64,000 nt of DNA from Hirsutella rhossiliensis (taxonomy: Eukaryota; Ascomycota; Sordariomycetes; Hypocreales; Ophiocordycipitaceae). This document shows, piece after piece, positions 11,400 through 20,931 of this stretch. Numbering within the stretch: the first letter of the stretch is position 1; every line of letters begins with the position of its first letter. The stretch covers positions 496,001 through 560,000 of the forward strand of contig NW_025408668.1 of the NCBI RefSeq assembly GCF_020360975.1, in the 5' to 3' direction. Both the position numbers and the translations under genes were made by a program. The notes under the pieces are model-generated. The model had not been told where the DNA came from. It did no database searches and saw nothing but the letters and a program-made list of their open reading frames with translations.

Positions 11400-13100
11400 G
11401 GCACGACGCCGTCGAGGGGTCATCGCCGATGACTAGGTCGGTGTCCGCACCCTGTCATCCGAGTCTTTAACGTTCTTGCGCACGTCCTACCACGAGGGCC
11501 CCGAGCGATCATCGACGACGCGGTCGAGGGGGAGCGGCGGAGCGGCGCTAAGTTCGAAGCAGACAAAACAACGGTCACGCGAAACGCCGCAGGGGCGAGC
11601 AATACGCTATTTACTTAGGTAGCGCCTCTTCGTGCCTTTGCTTTAGGGTGCTTCGAATGCTGCTCGAAAAAGCAGTAGGTGTCGCGAAGACCGTTGCGCC
11701 ACGCAGGCAAAAGTGGAACGCGCTCCGATAAGAGCACTCAACTGACGTATGTCTTTCTTCTCAACAGTAGGACAAGCAATACACCTTGTCGTAGTGTCCT
11801 GTGTCTGCAGTTGCGATGCGCATTCCTTCCATGGGACGATGGTAGGCAGCCATGGACAAACATTCGTGAAACCTACGAACTGCCTGCCCGAGTCTAGGCA
11901 GAAATGAATTGACATGTTATCGCCAGGATAGTGTCGAAGTATTCTTAGGTATAGTTGGCGAGAAGAAAATGGGGAAAGGAAGGTGGGAGACAAGGGGTCT
12001 CTGAGTCGTCCGTGAGAAAATGACCAAGAGCCAAAACTTGCACTGCCAGACAGCGTCCTCTTCAAGACTTACTTCAGCAACGCTACTTTTAGGTACATGT
12101 GCCCAAACACCTACAGTGATGCTGCCCTGGCCGCGACGGGTAAATGGAGCTTCTAGGTCCTCATTGAGACGTCACCCATAGCTAGCTCTATGTTGCTCCG
12201 AATACTGCTTCGTTCAGGGTTTATGCACGGCAGGTCCGCATGCATTAGCGCGTGCTGTGGTGTCTGCGGGAGTATCCTTGCAAATGCAGATCGTGGCTCA
12301 GCCACATTTTGCGCCTCTGCATGCATGGAGTCAGTTGGTTCGGTGATACCGGCCTCCAAGTCATAGCCAGGATGCAAGGGAGTACTTGCGAAATGCTACC
12401 TGTGGTGCCACCCCTCTTCTTGAAATGGTTGCCTCACGTAAGGACATGGACGTTGTTGTTCTTCAAGGAGCTGCACCGGTAGCCGGAACCCTCTCCGCTT
12501 CACACCTTCTTAAGATGGTTGCCACACTCAGCAACGGTCAAATGTCAACGCCTCTGTAAGTCGCCCCGCTGCAGCCAAAATACACCTCTGCTGGCTGCCC
12601 TGCAGCCAGTAAGCACTCCTGCCTCATGAGATGGCTGCACACCTGATAAGGACTAGGACATGATAGGTCTGAAGCATACTGTAGTGGGACATCTATCGGA
12701 GGGATCGAAGCCCCTCGCGCCCAATGATGCTCCTCTGTCGCCAGATGACGCCGGCCTACGCCGGCCCCTAGCAGACGGCACCGCCTCCCAAGGTTCTGCC
12801 GACCGCTGGGGATGACCCGACACACCCACGAGCTTGAATCCGAGCTGCGACGATTACGTATGTATCTCCCACGTGATATCGACGAACAGAAGATGATGCC
12901 CAATGGGCATCTATGCAGCGACCGTCAGTACCGATCCCAGACCTATCTGGTCCCGAACCGCGGCGACAAGCTCTTCATGCCTGCGACCGTATGTGCCAGG
13001 GTGTTGGGCTATAGGACCCATATCTGGCGTCCACAAAAATAGGTCTCTGTACAGGGTCATCGCGAGCCAGGCACACTCCCTTGTATTCCTACTTTCTTGG
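11400..13100. other. Stretch without a recognisable gene
   Basis: Only short overlapping frames are present on both strands, none with a recognisable domain, signal peptide or element terminus. GC-rich and AT-rich patches alternate, consistent with old decayed repeats, but I cannot name any. Confidence 0.3.
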
Positions 13101-13488
13101 CGTCAATTGTTAAGGAATTCGCTGTGCACAACACACGGCCGCTGACAAGGGCGTCCAGCACCACGCTCAGCGCGAGCTGAGGGAGGCGATGGCGCCCAAC
13201 CCCGTGGACGAGGCGCGACTACGTCCCAAGAACAGGAGCCGATGACGACTACGAACGCTTCTGGATCTAGAGAAGCGCTCCTCCAGCAGTCCCCCCGCGA
13301 CGGTCTTGCCAAACTGCAGTTGCGACGATGCGCACAGTAACCCGACGGCTCTCCATTCGGTTCCACGAGCTGCAACCGCGCCAACACCGACATCGACCAG
13401 CAAGATGCTGTAATTGGAGACGTAGCAGACGAAGCCGAGACCAACAAACCGGACGACCTGCCCGAGGCTCGAGGCCCAGCAGTAACGG

Positions 13489-14494
13489 TTGCTCACGCGG
13501 CGGAGACTCATCGCCAGCCAGACAGAAGTCTTCCGCGCATTCAGCACCGCCTTCGACCGGATGGCCGCCCAGTTCACCTCAGGCCACGCGCTCAACTTCG
13601 CCAAGGACTTCTCGCGCGGCTTCCTCAGCTACTCAACGGCGCGCCCACACGCGCGGGCAAGAACGCCAATAACTGCCACGGAAGAGACGGGGCGGCTGCC
13701 GCAGCGACCTAAGCCGCTATGGCCCAGAAGGGGATGGCGCAGGCCCCTGCCGGCCAGCCCCGACCCACACGTCCAGCCGCCTAAGGGACGACCTGCGCGT
13801 CTTCGTGCGGCTCACTGACGGATCTCCAGCGTGGGGCCACCAGGGGAGCCCACGTAGCCAAGACGCTCAATCTTGGCATAGAACGCATGCCACAAGTCGC
13901 CCGAGTGAAGACCGGATGGGCATTCGTATCTTAGACCGGGAGGCGAGGGACTTGCTGATTGAAAGGCAGGGCGACTGGGCGGCCTGCCTCGGAGCCGAAG
14001 CGGTTGAAGGCTTCCAGAAGTGGCACACTTATGCGGTGGCCGACTGCCCCAGGCAGCTCACGAATATCTGGGGGTCTGCAGTAGACTATGGCCAAGCTAT
14101 CAGAGAAGAGATCAAGCTGCGGACAGGCGTGGAACCAGTAGACGTTCACGAAGCCAAAAGACACGCCGAAGGCTCAGACCAGCCTACCGTGACGATGATT
14201 GTGTGGTTCAAGGCGGCTATACAGGAGATATGGCGACTCTTCGGCACCAGCCGATTAGCGCGACCGATCACCAAGAACCCCCGACCTACCCAATGTGACA
14301 ATTGCTGGGACTACCACTCCCACTTTATCTGCGACCAAAACAGGCGTGCCGACGCTGCGGCGGAAAAGACCATCATGGTGACGACTGTGATCGCCCGGAG
14401 AGTGCGCGAACTGCTTCGGGCCCTTCCAGGCAGACCACAAGGAGTGCCCTGCCAGACCCAGGCGCTCACACGGCCAACTCGTGCGGCTGTCTAA
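13489..14494 (+). pseudogene. LINE ORF1 gag-like protein, frameshifted
   Basis: Frames 13489-13818 and 13805-14494 give the gag-like protein. The second includes RILDREARDLLIERQGDWAA and VEGFQKWHTYAVADCPR, the conserved gag core of Tad1-clade ORF1. A zinc knuckle CDNCWDYHSHFIC starts at about 14294. A second knuckle, CRRCGGKDHHGDDC (C-x2-C-x4-H-x4-C), lies at 14347-14388 but in another frame, so a one-base indel falls between them. The protein coats LINE RNA. The C-terminus after 14510 is Pro- and Arg-rich. Confidence 0.68.
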
Positions 14495-14823
14495 GATCGA
14501 AAAGCACGCAGTAAGGAAGATGGGCTCCCGGCTATATCGGCAAACCAACATGGAACTCGAACGGCTGGCGCCAACCACCTCTCCCCAGCCATCCCAAGGA
14601 CCGACCCCTTTACCCTGCGCAAGAGCCGTCGAGGCCCGCCAGATGAAGCGGCCACCTCCCTCCAGCGTGCAAGCGCCCGACCCCACGGCGCTTCTTCCAC
14701 TTCAGGACGAGATAGTGGTCGCAACAGACAGCCCTGAGTCTCTCAAAAAGAGACGTCGACAGAGCACGCGCCCGGATCCCTATGAGTAACAGGTCCCCGA
14801 GACAAAGAACCCGCGACAGGAGG

Positions 14824-16229
14824 ATGATCCGAGTTCTCCGGGCCAACGTGGCAAAGCAGAGCCTTATCATAGCATGGCCTTACGACTAGCAGAAGTAGAA
14901 GATTACGGCATCGTGCTTATTCAGGAACCGAACGTCTGGATAGAAAAGAGAGCGGGACATGTAAGATCCAGACACACCAGACCCTCCACGCCTTTGCACC
15001 AGAACGAGCATGGGATCCAGACCAAGCCCCGAGGGTGATGTTGTACGCCCGTAACGATGCGAATATCCGGGTAGAGCAGATCTGCTCCATACCCACGCGC
15101 GATATACTCTGGCTTCGGGTCAACGGCATCCTCATCATCAACTTCTACCGACACGAGGGGAACCCCGAGCCACTTGACTACCTCCTCTACAAGCAGGAGG
15201 TCCCTGAAAAGTGCCTTGTCGCGGGCGACTTCAACGCCTACCGCTGCTTCTGGCAGCCTGGAGTGCGGAGCGCAAGATACGGGACGGCCATTGCAGAATG
15301 GGCGGCTCATAACGGCTCGGGCTGCTCAACGCGCCAGGCAAGGCCACGCACGTCCGGGGCAACTCCATCGACCTGGCCTTTGCTAATATTCCGCGCTGAC
15401 GCGCTTATAGAAGACCACCTCTTCACAGGCTCTGACAACTTCATGATCAGCATCACGTTCCCTGGCGGGGCTCTCCTACCTGCGAGAACAGCCAGACCAA
15501 GGTTAAGCTCGGAGGAAAGGATGAAGGGATTCGAAGAACTTGCGCGAGCTGGGGTCGTAGAGCTGCCCCGACCGGCAGCTGGGCCCCGGTACCTGGAGAG
15601 ACTGGCCGAGGCACTGTCTCGCCTGCTTCAAGAAGCGGCCAATGCCGCGGGCCGGCGGCCTAGAAAGAACACGAGAGGCACCGCCTGGTGGAACGACGAG
15701 TGTGCCGCCGCAGCCGCAGTTTCCCACAGGGCACGGCAGGCACGTCTAGGTAGCCCGACAGGGCTGCGCCAGGCGGTCCGGCGAGCCAAGAGACGCTTCT
15801 GGCAGAGGATCTTGGAAGGCGCCGAGAGCAACCAGGATGTCTACAAGGTCATGCGGTGGTCGAGGAGGCCGAGTCAGCCCGGCCCCGCCTATACAAGTAG
15901 GCGGGGCGGTCTACGAAACTCAGACGGAAAAGGCGGACGCACTTCGGGCCGAGATTCTGGAGAGGCGCGTGGCCGCAGACGACATCCCAGACCCCTGGGT
16001 TCCGGAGGTGCGGGCCTCGCACAGAGCCTCGACTGCAGGTTACGCTAGCCGACGCGCGCATGCCTGCACGTCCACCGGGAACACCTCCCTGGGAGTCGAC
16101 GGCATCACTGTGCGGATGCTGCGTCGGGCCTGGAACCACATCGGCGAGGCAGTGAGGGAGCAATACGAGGGCTGCCTATACCAGGACTACCACCCAGCCT
16201 GCTTCCGCGTTGCGGGCCAGTCTGCATGA
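14824..16229 (+). pseudogene. LINE ORF2, endonuclease domain and RT start
   Basis: An ATG at 14824 opens MIRVLRANVAK, the usual endonuclease start; a frameshift then leads to YGIVLIQEPNVW, holding the catalytic glutamate. The 15035-16048 frame continues with RDILWLRVNGILIINFY and CLVAGDFNAYRCFW, the metal-binding Asp-Phe-Asn block. It then runs into the linker TAWWNDECAAAAAVSHRAR found before RT in Tad1-type elements. A further shift leads to NTSLGVDGITVRMLRRAWNH, the first RT block, and the frame ends at 16229. Without the Asp-Asp RT core the copy is dead. The endonuclease would nick target DNA to prime reverse transcription. Confidence 0.75.
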
Positions 16230-16609
16230 TTCGGAAGAGGCAGTCCGCCCAGTCACTCTAGAGATTCGTCCCGGTGCCTATTTGGAAGTCGGCTGCTGGT
16301 GGATTTGGAGAAATGGCGGATGTGATCGGCGCGTAGATGCAGAAGCTGGAGGTGTCCTGGCCAGGGATACACGGACCATCTGATGCAAGGCAGGGTTAAA
16401 GACTTGAGCTGACTATTAGACGTTTGCCCTGAGGGGTGGCTCACGGGCTTCGGCCAAGCCAACAGCGGACCACAGCCCCGAAAGAGGAGGAATCTGCATA
16501 AGTCAACCTGGCTGAAAGATGCCACAAGGCGGCCAAACTTGCACTGCGGAAGACTTGCGGGATAATTTGCTGGAGCTCACATCAAGGGTACTACCCCTGG
16601 GGCCAAGGC
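16230..16609. other. Upstream region of the ligase-like gene
   Basis: No gene is seen. It lies between the truncated LINE and the promoter of the ligase-like gene. Some LINE-derived sequence could persist to about 16550, but no motif supports it. Confidence 0.3.
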
Positions 16610-16617
16610 TATATAAA
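16610..16617 (+). promoter_or_regulatory. TATA box of the ligase-like gene
   Basis: TATATAAA lies 169 bp upstream of the ATG at 16786 in a GC-rich context, followed by pyrimidine-rich sequence, a normal fungal core promoter arrangement. Confidence 0.55.
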
Positions 16618-16785
16618 GGCACTCACCACTCTCTTCAGGGTCGCTTGAATCATCATCCATTATTTTACCACCTTAAGTCTGTTCCTACCTGTATAAATTC
16701 CCATTCATTTCATAACCTGGTGCAGTTCTTCATTGCCTGAATATTGACACTTCGCTTGTGCAAGTGAACGACAACCCTTTTCAAC

Positions 16786-17775
16786 ATGTCTTTTCCATTC
16801 AAACTCCTCTGCGACCTCCTCAATGAACTCAACTGCAACAGTAAGTGGTCAATCGAGACCGACAAGCGCCAGAGGCACGACTCGCGCGTCGTTCTTGCTT
16901 GGTTCAACAAGCATGACGGAATTATACCACGTCGAGGACCCGGTGCTGTCGCATTCTTGTCTTGTCTCTTTCCCCACCACAGACCAGATCGAGTATTCGG
17001 TCTGAGGGAGAAGCAGCTTGAGCCCATTATACAACGTGCACAAGGTCTTGGATCATCTCGGATGGAAGAGCTGCAAAGATGGAAGACCACCGACGGCCCA
17101 GACTTTGCATCCTGTGTCGAACACGTGATGTCGGCCACTGACTGCGAGTCCCGCATTGGATCGGGGGTCACTTTGGAGGAGCTTGACAAGGTGTTAGACC
17201 AGGTTTCGGCTTCGTCGCCTTTCTCGTCATCAAGCCTTCGTGAAGGGGTTCGAGATAAGCACGATCCATCACTTCGAGCAGCTTGCCTCCTTTCGACATT
17301 CTTCAGGCAACTGCACAGTTCCGAGGCTAAATGGCTGGTTCGCATGATACTGAGGAACTACAGCCCTGTTGAGATTCCAGAAAGATTGGCAATGGGCGGA
17401 TTTCATTTCCTATTGCCCCATGTCTTTCAGTACCAGTCCACCATCCCAGCAGCTCTGCAGTTCCTGCAGCGGCCGACTATTGAGCACATGCCTTTCCAGC
17501 CGACGACCGATGTTCTCGAGAGATTAGGAGACGTCGCGAGCCAAGAACTCGAGCCAAAAATCGGGGTAATGATTGGGAGAGGGGTTTATGCAAAAGCGAG
17601 GAGCATTGGCCATTGCTGCCAATTGGCTGGCCCAAGACGGATGACTGTTGAGCGGAAATATGATGGGGAGTACTGCCAAGTTCACATCGGTAGGAGCGAC
17701 TCGGGTACTAGCATCAAAATATTCTCCAAGAGTGGACGAGATTCAACCAACGACCGGACGGGGATTCACCACGCC
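16786..17775 (+). pseudogene. ATP-dependent DNA ligase family protein (Lig4-like paralogue), truncated by insertion
   Basis: Starting at the ATG at 16786, about 330 residues are ligase-like. The N-terminal part is an alpha-helical ligase N-domain (LLSTFFRQLHSSEAKWLVRM, ILRNYSPVEIPERLAMGGF). The adenylation domain then begins: MTVERKYDGEYCQVHI holds the nucleotidyl-transfer Lys291 in K-x-D-G, and IKIFSKSGRDSTNDR is a following conserved block. ATP-dependent ligases seal nicks through a lysyl-AMP intermediate. At residue ~330 the gene runs into a MITE (8-bp duplication ACCACGCC at 17768-17775), and the rest of the adenylation and OB-fold domains is absent to the right. The frame through 17820 is transposon sequence. 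The intact start, TATA box and lack of frameshifts suggest recent inactivation. Confidence 0.75.
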
Positions 17776-18109
17776 CAGGGTGGTTTTCCATATCTAAATA
17801 TGGAAATACCCTTTCCATGAAGGCCCCCTTTCCGCTCCCTGTGCCCGATTTTTAGTCTCCCTGTGCACCTTACCGTACTTGGCAAGACTCCACACGTAGA
17901 CGCGTAACACACCATAATACACACAATTGGCGTCGCGGCAAGCAGCCTCCTGGTACAACACCACAAGCCAAAATAACTCGTGATAACCACCCACCTCGCA
18001 ATACCACATCGCGTCTGCGCAGCTAAGTTTCCAGAGGCACACAACCGCCACAAAGCAGCTAATCAAACCGTTCTTTTGTCAAGATGCTTCTCCAGCCCCG
18101 CCAAACAAT

Positions 18110-18376
18110 ATGCCACTCTTTGAGACCTTTGACGATGCGTTTGACGAGCTCCAGCGGCATGCGCGCTGCCAAGGCTACGCCATAGTTAAGTTCAAGCCAA
18201 GCAACTACGAACATGGGCTCCCACGCCGTTACGACATCGTATGCGCATGCGGCGGCCGTGAATACAAGTCAGCCTCGTTAGGACTCCGGAAGACTGGCAC
18301 TAGGCGGACTTCCTGCCCGTTTAGAGTCAAGGTTGTGCGCCTGAAGCTAGAGGAGGCCTCTGGCGAGTCTCTGTGA
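18110..18376 (+). CDS. MULE FAR1-like DNA-binding region
   Basis: An 88-codon frame: FETFDDAFDELQRHARCQGY, then IVKFKPSNYEHGLPRRYD, VCACGGREYKSA and TSCPFRVKVVRLKLEEASG. This matches the WRKY/FAR1-type zinc-binding region that normally forms the N-terminus of fungal MULE transposases and binds the TIRs. The stop TGA (18374-18376) overlaps the ATG of the transposase frame by one base, in TGATG. In related proteins this is one polypeptide, so the split reflects either a one-base indel or translational coupling; I favour an indel. Confidence 0.7.
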   Translation: MPLFETFDDAFDELQRHARCQGYAIVKFKPSNYEHGLPRRYDIVCACGGREYKSASLGLRKTGTRRTSCPFRVKVVRLKLEEASGESL

Positions 18377-20421
18377 TGTGCCCAAGGCACAACCATGAGG
18401 CCAATAGGGCCGGCGCCTTCCCAGAATACCGGCGCCTTCATCCACATCAACTCCAGCAGGTTAAAGATTTATCTCGCGATGCTGGCTTAACGGCGCGGCA
18501 GATCCTTCTTGCTCTTCGGGCTAAGAACCCGCGGCTACTTGCAACAGAGCAGGACATCGCGAATATCTGTGCCCGGCTTCGTCTCCGGGAGCTTGGGGCA
18601 CATACATCCACACAAGCGCTTATTGCCAGGCTCGACGAGGAAGGTGCCTTCCATAAAGAGCTACTTGACGATGAGGATCGCTTCTTCTACCAGATTGTGG
18701 GCCTTGACCCTGCCTTGCGGCTTTGGGCACAACATTCACACCTCATGATGGCCGACGTAACGAACAACACGAATAGATATGGCCTCAAGCTGCTAGAGAT
18801 CAATGGAATCACTGCCTTGGGCTCTATCTTCCCTGTGGCTTTCTGTTTAATCCCTTCCGAAGACACGAACGCATTTACCTGGTGTTTTATACAGCTTCGC
18901 GAGTGGTTACAGTCAAAGGCAAGGCTAAGAGGCGAGGCTGACGGCAATGCCTTTATCCCACACGTTATCATCACGGACTATGACGCTGCTGCGCGCGCTG
19001 CATTGTCGGCTACCTTCCCGGACTCGCAGCTACAGGTCTGTACGTGGCATATCATGAAGAACATCACTACAAACGCGAAGAAGCGCTGGCTTGGCGACTA
19101 TGACGATGATGACCCATTTGACCCGCCGCAAGAGCCCCAAGACGATGAAGACCCCGGGCGCTCTGCAGCTACCGGAGCCACTGCCGGAAAAAGAGGCCCC
19201 TGTGCCTTCACAACAGCCTTCCGGTCCGTAGTGTATGCCCCGACCGAGGACGAGTTCAACAGCCGCTGGGGCATCGTCAAAGGCGCCTTCTCAGACCAGC
19301 ACATTATTCTTAGGTATGTAGAAGAGATCTGGATGCCTGTACGAACACAATGGGCGCGCGCTTGGGTCTGCCGTTACCGCAACTGGGGCCACACAACGAC
19401 CTCGCCTTGTGAATCCCTTCACTCAAGCTCTCGCACCTTCCTTCGCAACGGCCAGTCGAACCTGCTTGAATTATATCATGCCTTGCAACTACAAGCCTCA
19501 ACCTCACGAGAACACCATGATCGGACCGTTGAGCGCGAATCACGACGGACTCGCGACCCGTTCCGGCTACCATTATATGAGGATGCCGTCGAGAAGGCGT
19601 CATATCGGTCTCTCGAGCTTGTACAGAAACAGGCACTAGCCGCCTCGGCCGGCCTCCTCAAACCACAAGAGCGGCCACTTGGGGAATGTGGGAATAGCTT
19701 CACTGCCCAATACGGGCTGCCCTGCAAGCATATTATCGCCTCGTACCTCCAGGTCCAAGGGAGGACTAGCCGCAAAGTTATAGCTACAAGACCCTTGCCC
19801 TTGAACTTGTGGGACAGCCACTGGCTTCTACGGCAGGATCTTGCCGTCACAGACCCATACAGACGAATTCGCGATCCTCGAGTCATTGCCCGGCGCCGCA
19901 GACCAGCCAGAGCCATAGCCTTTGCACCTGTGGCCACGACTGCAGCCGTTGCAACAGCCGCTGTAACTGCACCTGTGGCCTCGTCAGCAGCGGCAGCAGC
20001 AGCTACCCCACCAGCTTCGCAACAGTCACAGCCTCGCGGGCAACAGCAACAGCGGCAGCCAGTCTTGCAGACAGTGCTTTCGCGGCTTGAGGCTATTGGC
20101 AACTATCTTGGCATTGGGCCGGCTATAGCTTCGTGGTCGGTGTCAACACCACAAGCCGACATCGTGATCCGTCAAACGCCTACACAACCGACCTCATACC
20201 AGCAGCCGCAGACTTTCCGGCGCTCAGAGTCTGCCACCCAACTTATGCGGCGGCTACCTCCGCCTTCGAATATCACGAGCCGCCGCGGCCGCCGCGTCAA
20301 GGAGGTTCTCAACGGGGCATCGCGAGCGCCCTCGTCTCTTTACCCTTGGGTCCTCGACCCTCTTTCTAGCACCCTTACATCAGTGGAAGGAGGATTCATG
20401 CCGCCCCGGCTTCGCAGATAA
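18376..20421 (+). CDS. MULE transposase
   Basis: About 680 codons from the ATG at 18376 (an in-frame GTG at 18373 precedes it; residue numbers here count from that GTG). It is an RNase H-fold DDE enzyme that cuts and joins transposon ends. The catalytic triad fits Asp128 (LMMADVTNNTNRYG), Asp202 (HVIITDYDAAARAAL) and Glu347 (GHTTTSPCESLHSSSR). The C-x2-H block CTWH at 223-226 is typical of MULEs. A SWIM zinc finger CGNSFTAQYGLPCKH ends at His453. The C-terminal ~200 residues are Ala/Thr/Gln-rich and probably disordered. No internal stop or frameshift. The upstream FAR1-like frame should supply DNA binding. Confidence 0.88.
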   Translation: MCPRHNHEANRAGAFPEYRRLHPHQLQQVKDLSRDAGLTARQILLALRAKNPRLLATEQDIANICARLRLRELGAHTSTQALIARLDEEGAFHKELLDDEDRFFYQIVGLDPALRLWAQHSHLMMADVTNNTNRYGLKLLEINGITALGSIFPVAFCLIPSEDTNAFTWCFIQLREWLQSKARLRGEADGNAFIPHVIITDYDAAARAALSATFPDSQLQVCTWHIMKNITTNAKKRWLGDYDDDDPFDPPQEPQDDEDPGRSAATGATAGKRGPCAFTTAFRSVVYAPTEDEFNSRWGIVKGAFSDQHIILRYVEEIWMPVRTQWARAWVCRYRNWGHTTTSPCESLHSSSRTFLRNGQSNLLELYHALQLQASTSREHHDRTVERESRRTRDPFRLPLYEDAVEKASYRSLELVQKQALAASAGLLKPQERPLGECGNSFTAQYGLPCKHIIASYLQVQGRTSRKVIATRPLPLNLWDSHWLLRQDLAVTDPYRRIRDPRVIARRRRPARAIAFAPVATTAAVATAAVTAPVASSAAAAAATPPASQQSQPRGQQQQRQPVLQTVLSRLEAIGNYLGIGPAIASWSVSTPQADIVIRQTPTQPTSYQQPQTFRRSESATQLMRRLPPPSNITSRRGRRVKEVLNGASRAPSSLYPWVLDPLSSTLTSVEGGFMPPRLRR

Positions 20422-20931
20422 GTAACGCTACAGTTAGAGGAAAGGGGAACGCTCGCCACGGCGGAAAAGAGGCCACGCAATGCGGCAGCCGTATGAGCTT
20501 GTAATGCGGCTAGAAGATATGGAGGAAATGTGCGAATAGCTTCAAGTTCATAATGTTCAACGCAAGACTCTACAATCCGTGACTACCTTCTAATTGGTGT
20601 GTTGCACACACAAATGCATGTCTTGGCCGATTCGCGATGCTTCTACCTAATACGGTAAGGTGCACAGGGAGACTAAAAATCGGGCACAGGGAGCGGAAAG
20701 GGGGCCGAGCGGAAAGGGGGCCTTCCATGAATGGCATGGAATAGGTATGGATATGGATCCATGTATTTCCATACTATTGGCTGAACCACGCCACTAACAA
20801 GGGTTCCTACAGGGGGCTACCTACAGGGGCTGTGGGCCTGGAACCCCCGCTACAAATCCGCACATCCACAAAATCAGCCTCACCACCAACCCACAGCATA
20901 CCATTACTCCAACGTGTGGTCGCACGCATGC

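Larger units (their letters stand above)
13150..16229 (+). mobile_element. Tad1-type LINE, 5' portion (gag, endonuclease, start of RT)
   Basis: A plus-strand non-LTR retrotransposon piece in the normal order: gag with zinc knuckles, AP-type endonuclease, then the beginning of reverse transcriptase. It stops abruptly near 16215 in the first RT block, so the catalytic RT core, RNase H and 3' tail are missing. GC content is high and the reading frames are broken by indels. LINEs of this clade are widespread in filamentous ascomycetes. The 5' boundary near 13150 is a guess. Confidence 0.75.
17821..20723 (+). mobile_element. Complete MULE (Mutator-like) transposon
   Basis: The 2903-bp element is bounded by the 7-bp direct repeat TCCATGA (17814-17820, 20724-20730). 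Its TIRs begin AGGCCCCCTTTCCGCTC; both contain CTGTGCCCGATTTTTAGTC and TCCCTGTGCACCTTACCGTA. The right TIR carries an extra tandem copy of a 16-bp block (GGCCCCCTTTCCGCTC), making it longer than the left (about 60 bp). It encodes a FAR1-like DNA-binding region and a full-length MULE transposase. MULE duplications are more often 8-10 bp, so 7 bp is short. Structurally the best preserved autonomous-looking DNA transposon in the window. Confidence 0.88.
17776..20784. repeat. 99-bp MITE (hAT-type 8-bp TSD), split by a MULE
   Basis: Removing the MULE and one copy of its target duplication leaves a ~99-bp unit from CAGGGTGGTTTTCC to TATTGGCTGA. It is flanked by the exact 8-bp duplication ACCACGCC (17768-17775 and 20785-20792). 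The unit is rich in palindromic TCCAT/ATGGA blocks, and both halves contain TATGGAAATAC in opposite orientation. An 8-bp TSD and a CAG start fit a non-autonomous hAT element. The terminal repeats match only weakly, so the class is tentative. Confidence 0.5.

Noticed and set aside
16786..17820. Ligase as an intact 344-codon gene
   Set aside because: The last ~15 codons are MITE sequence after the duplicated ACCACGCC, and the family is much longer.
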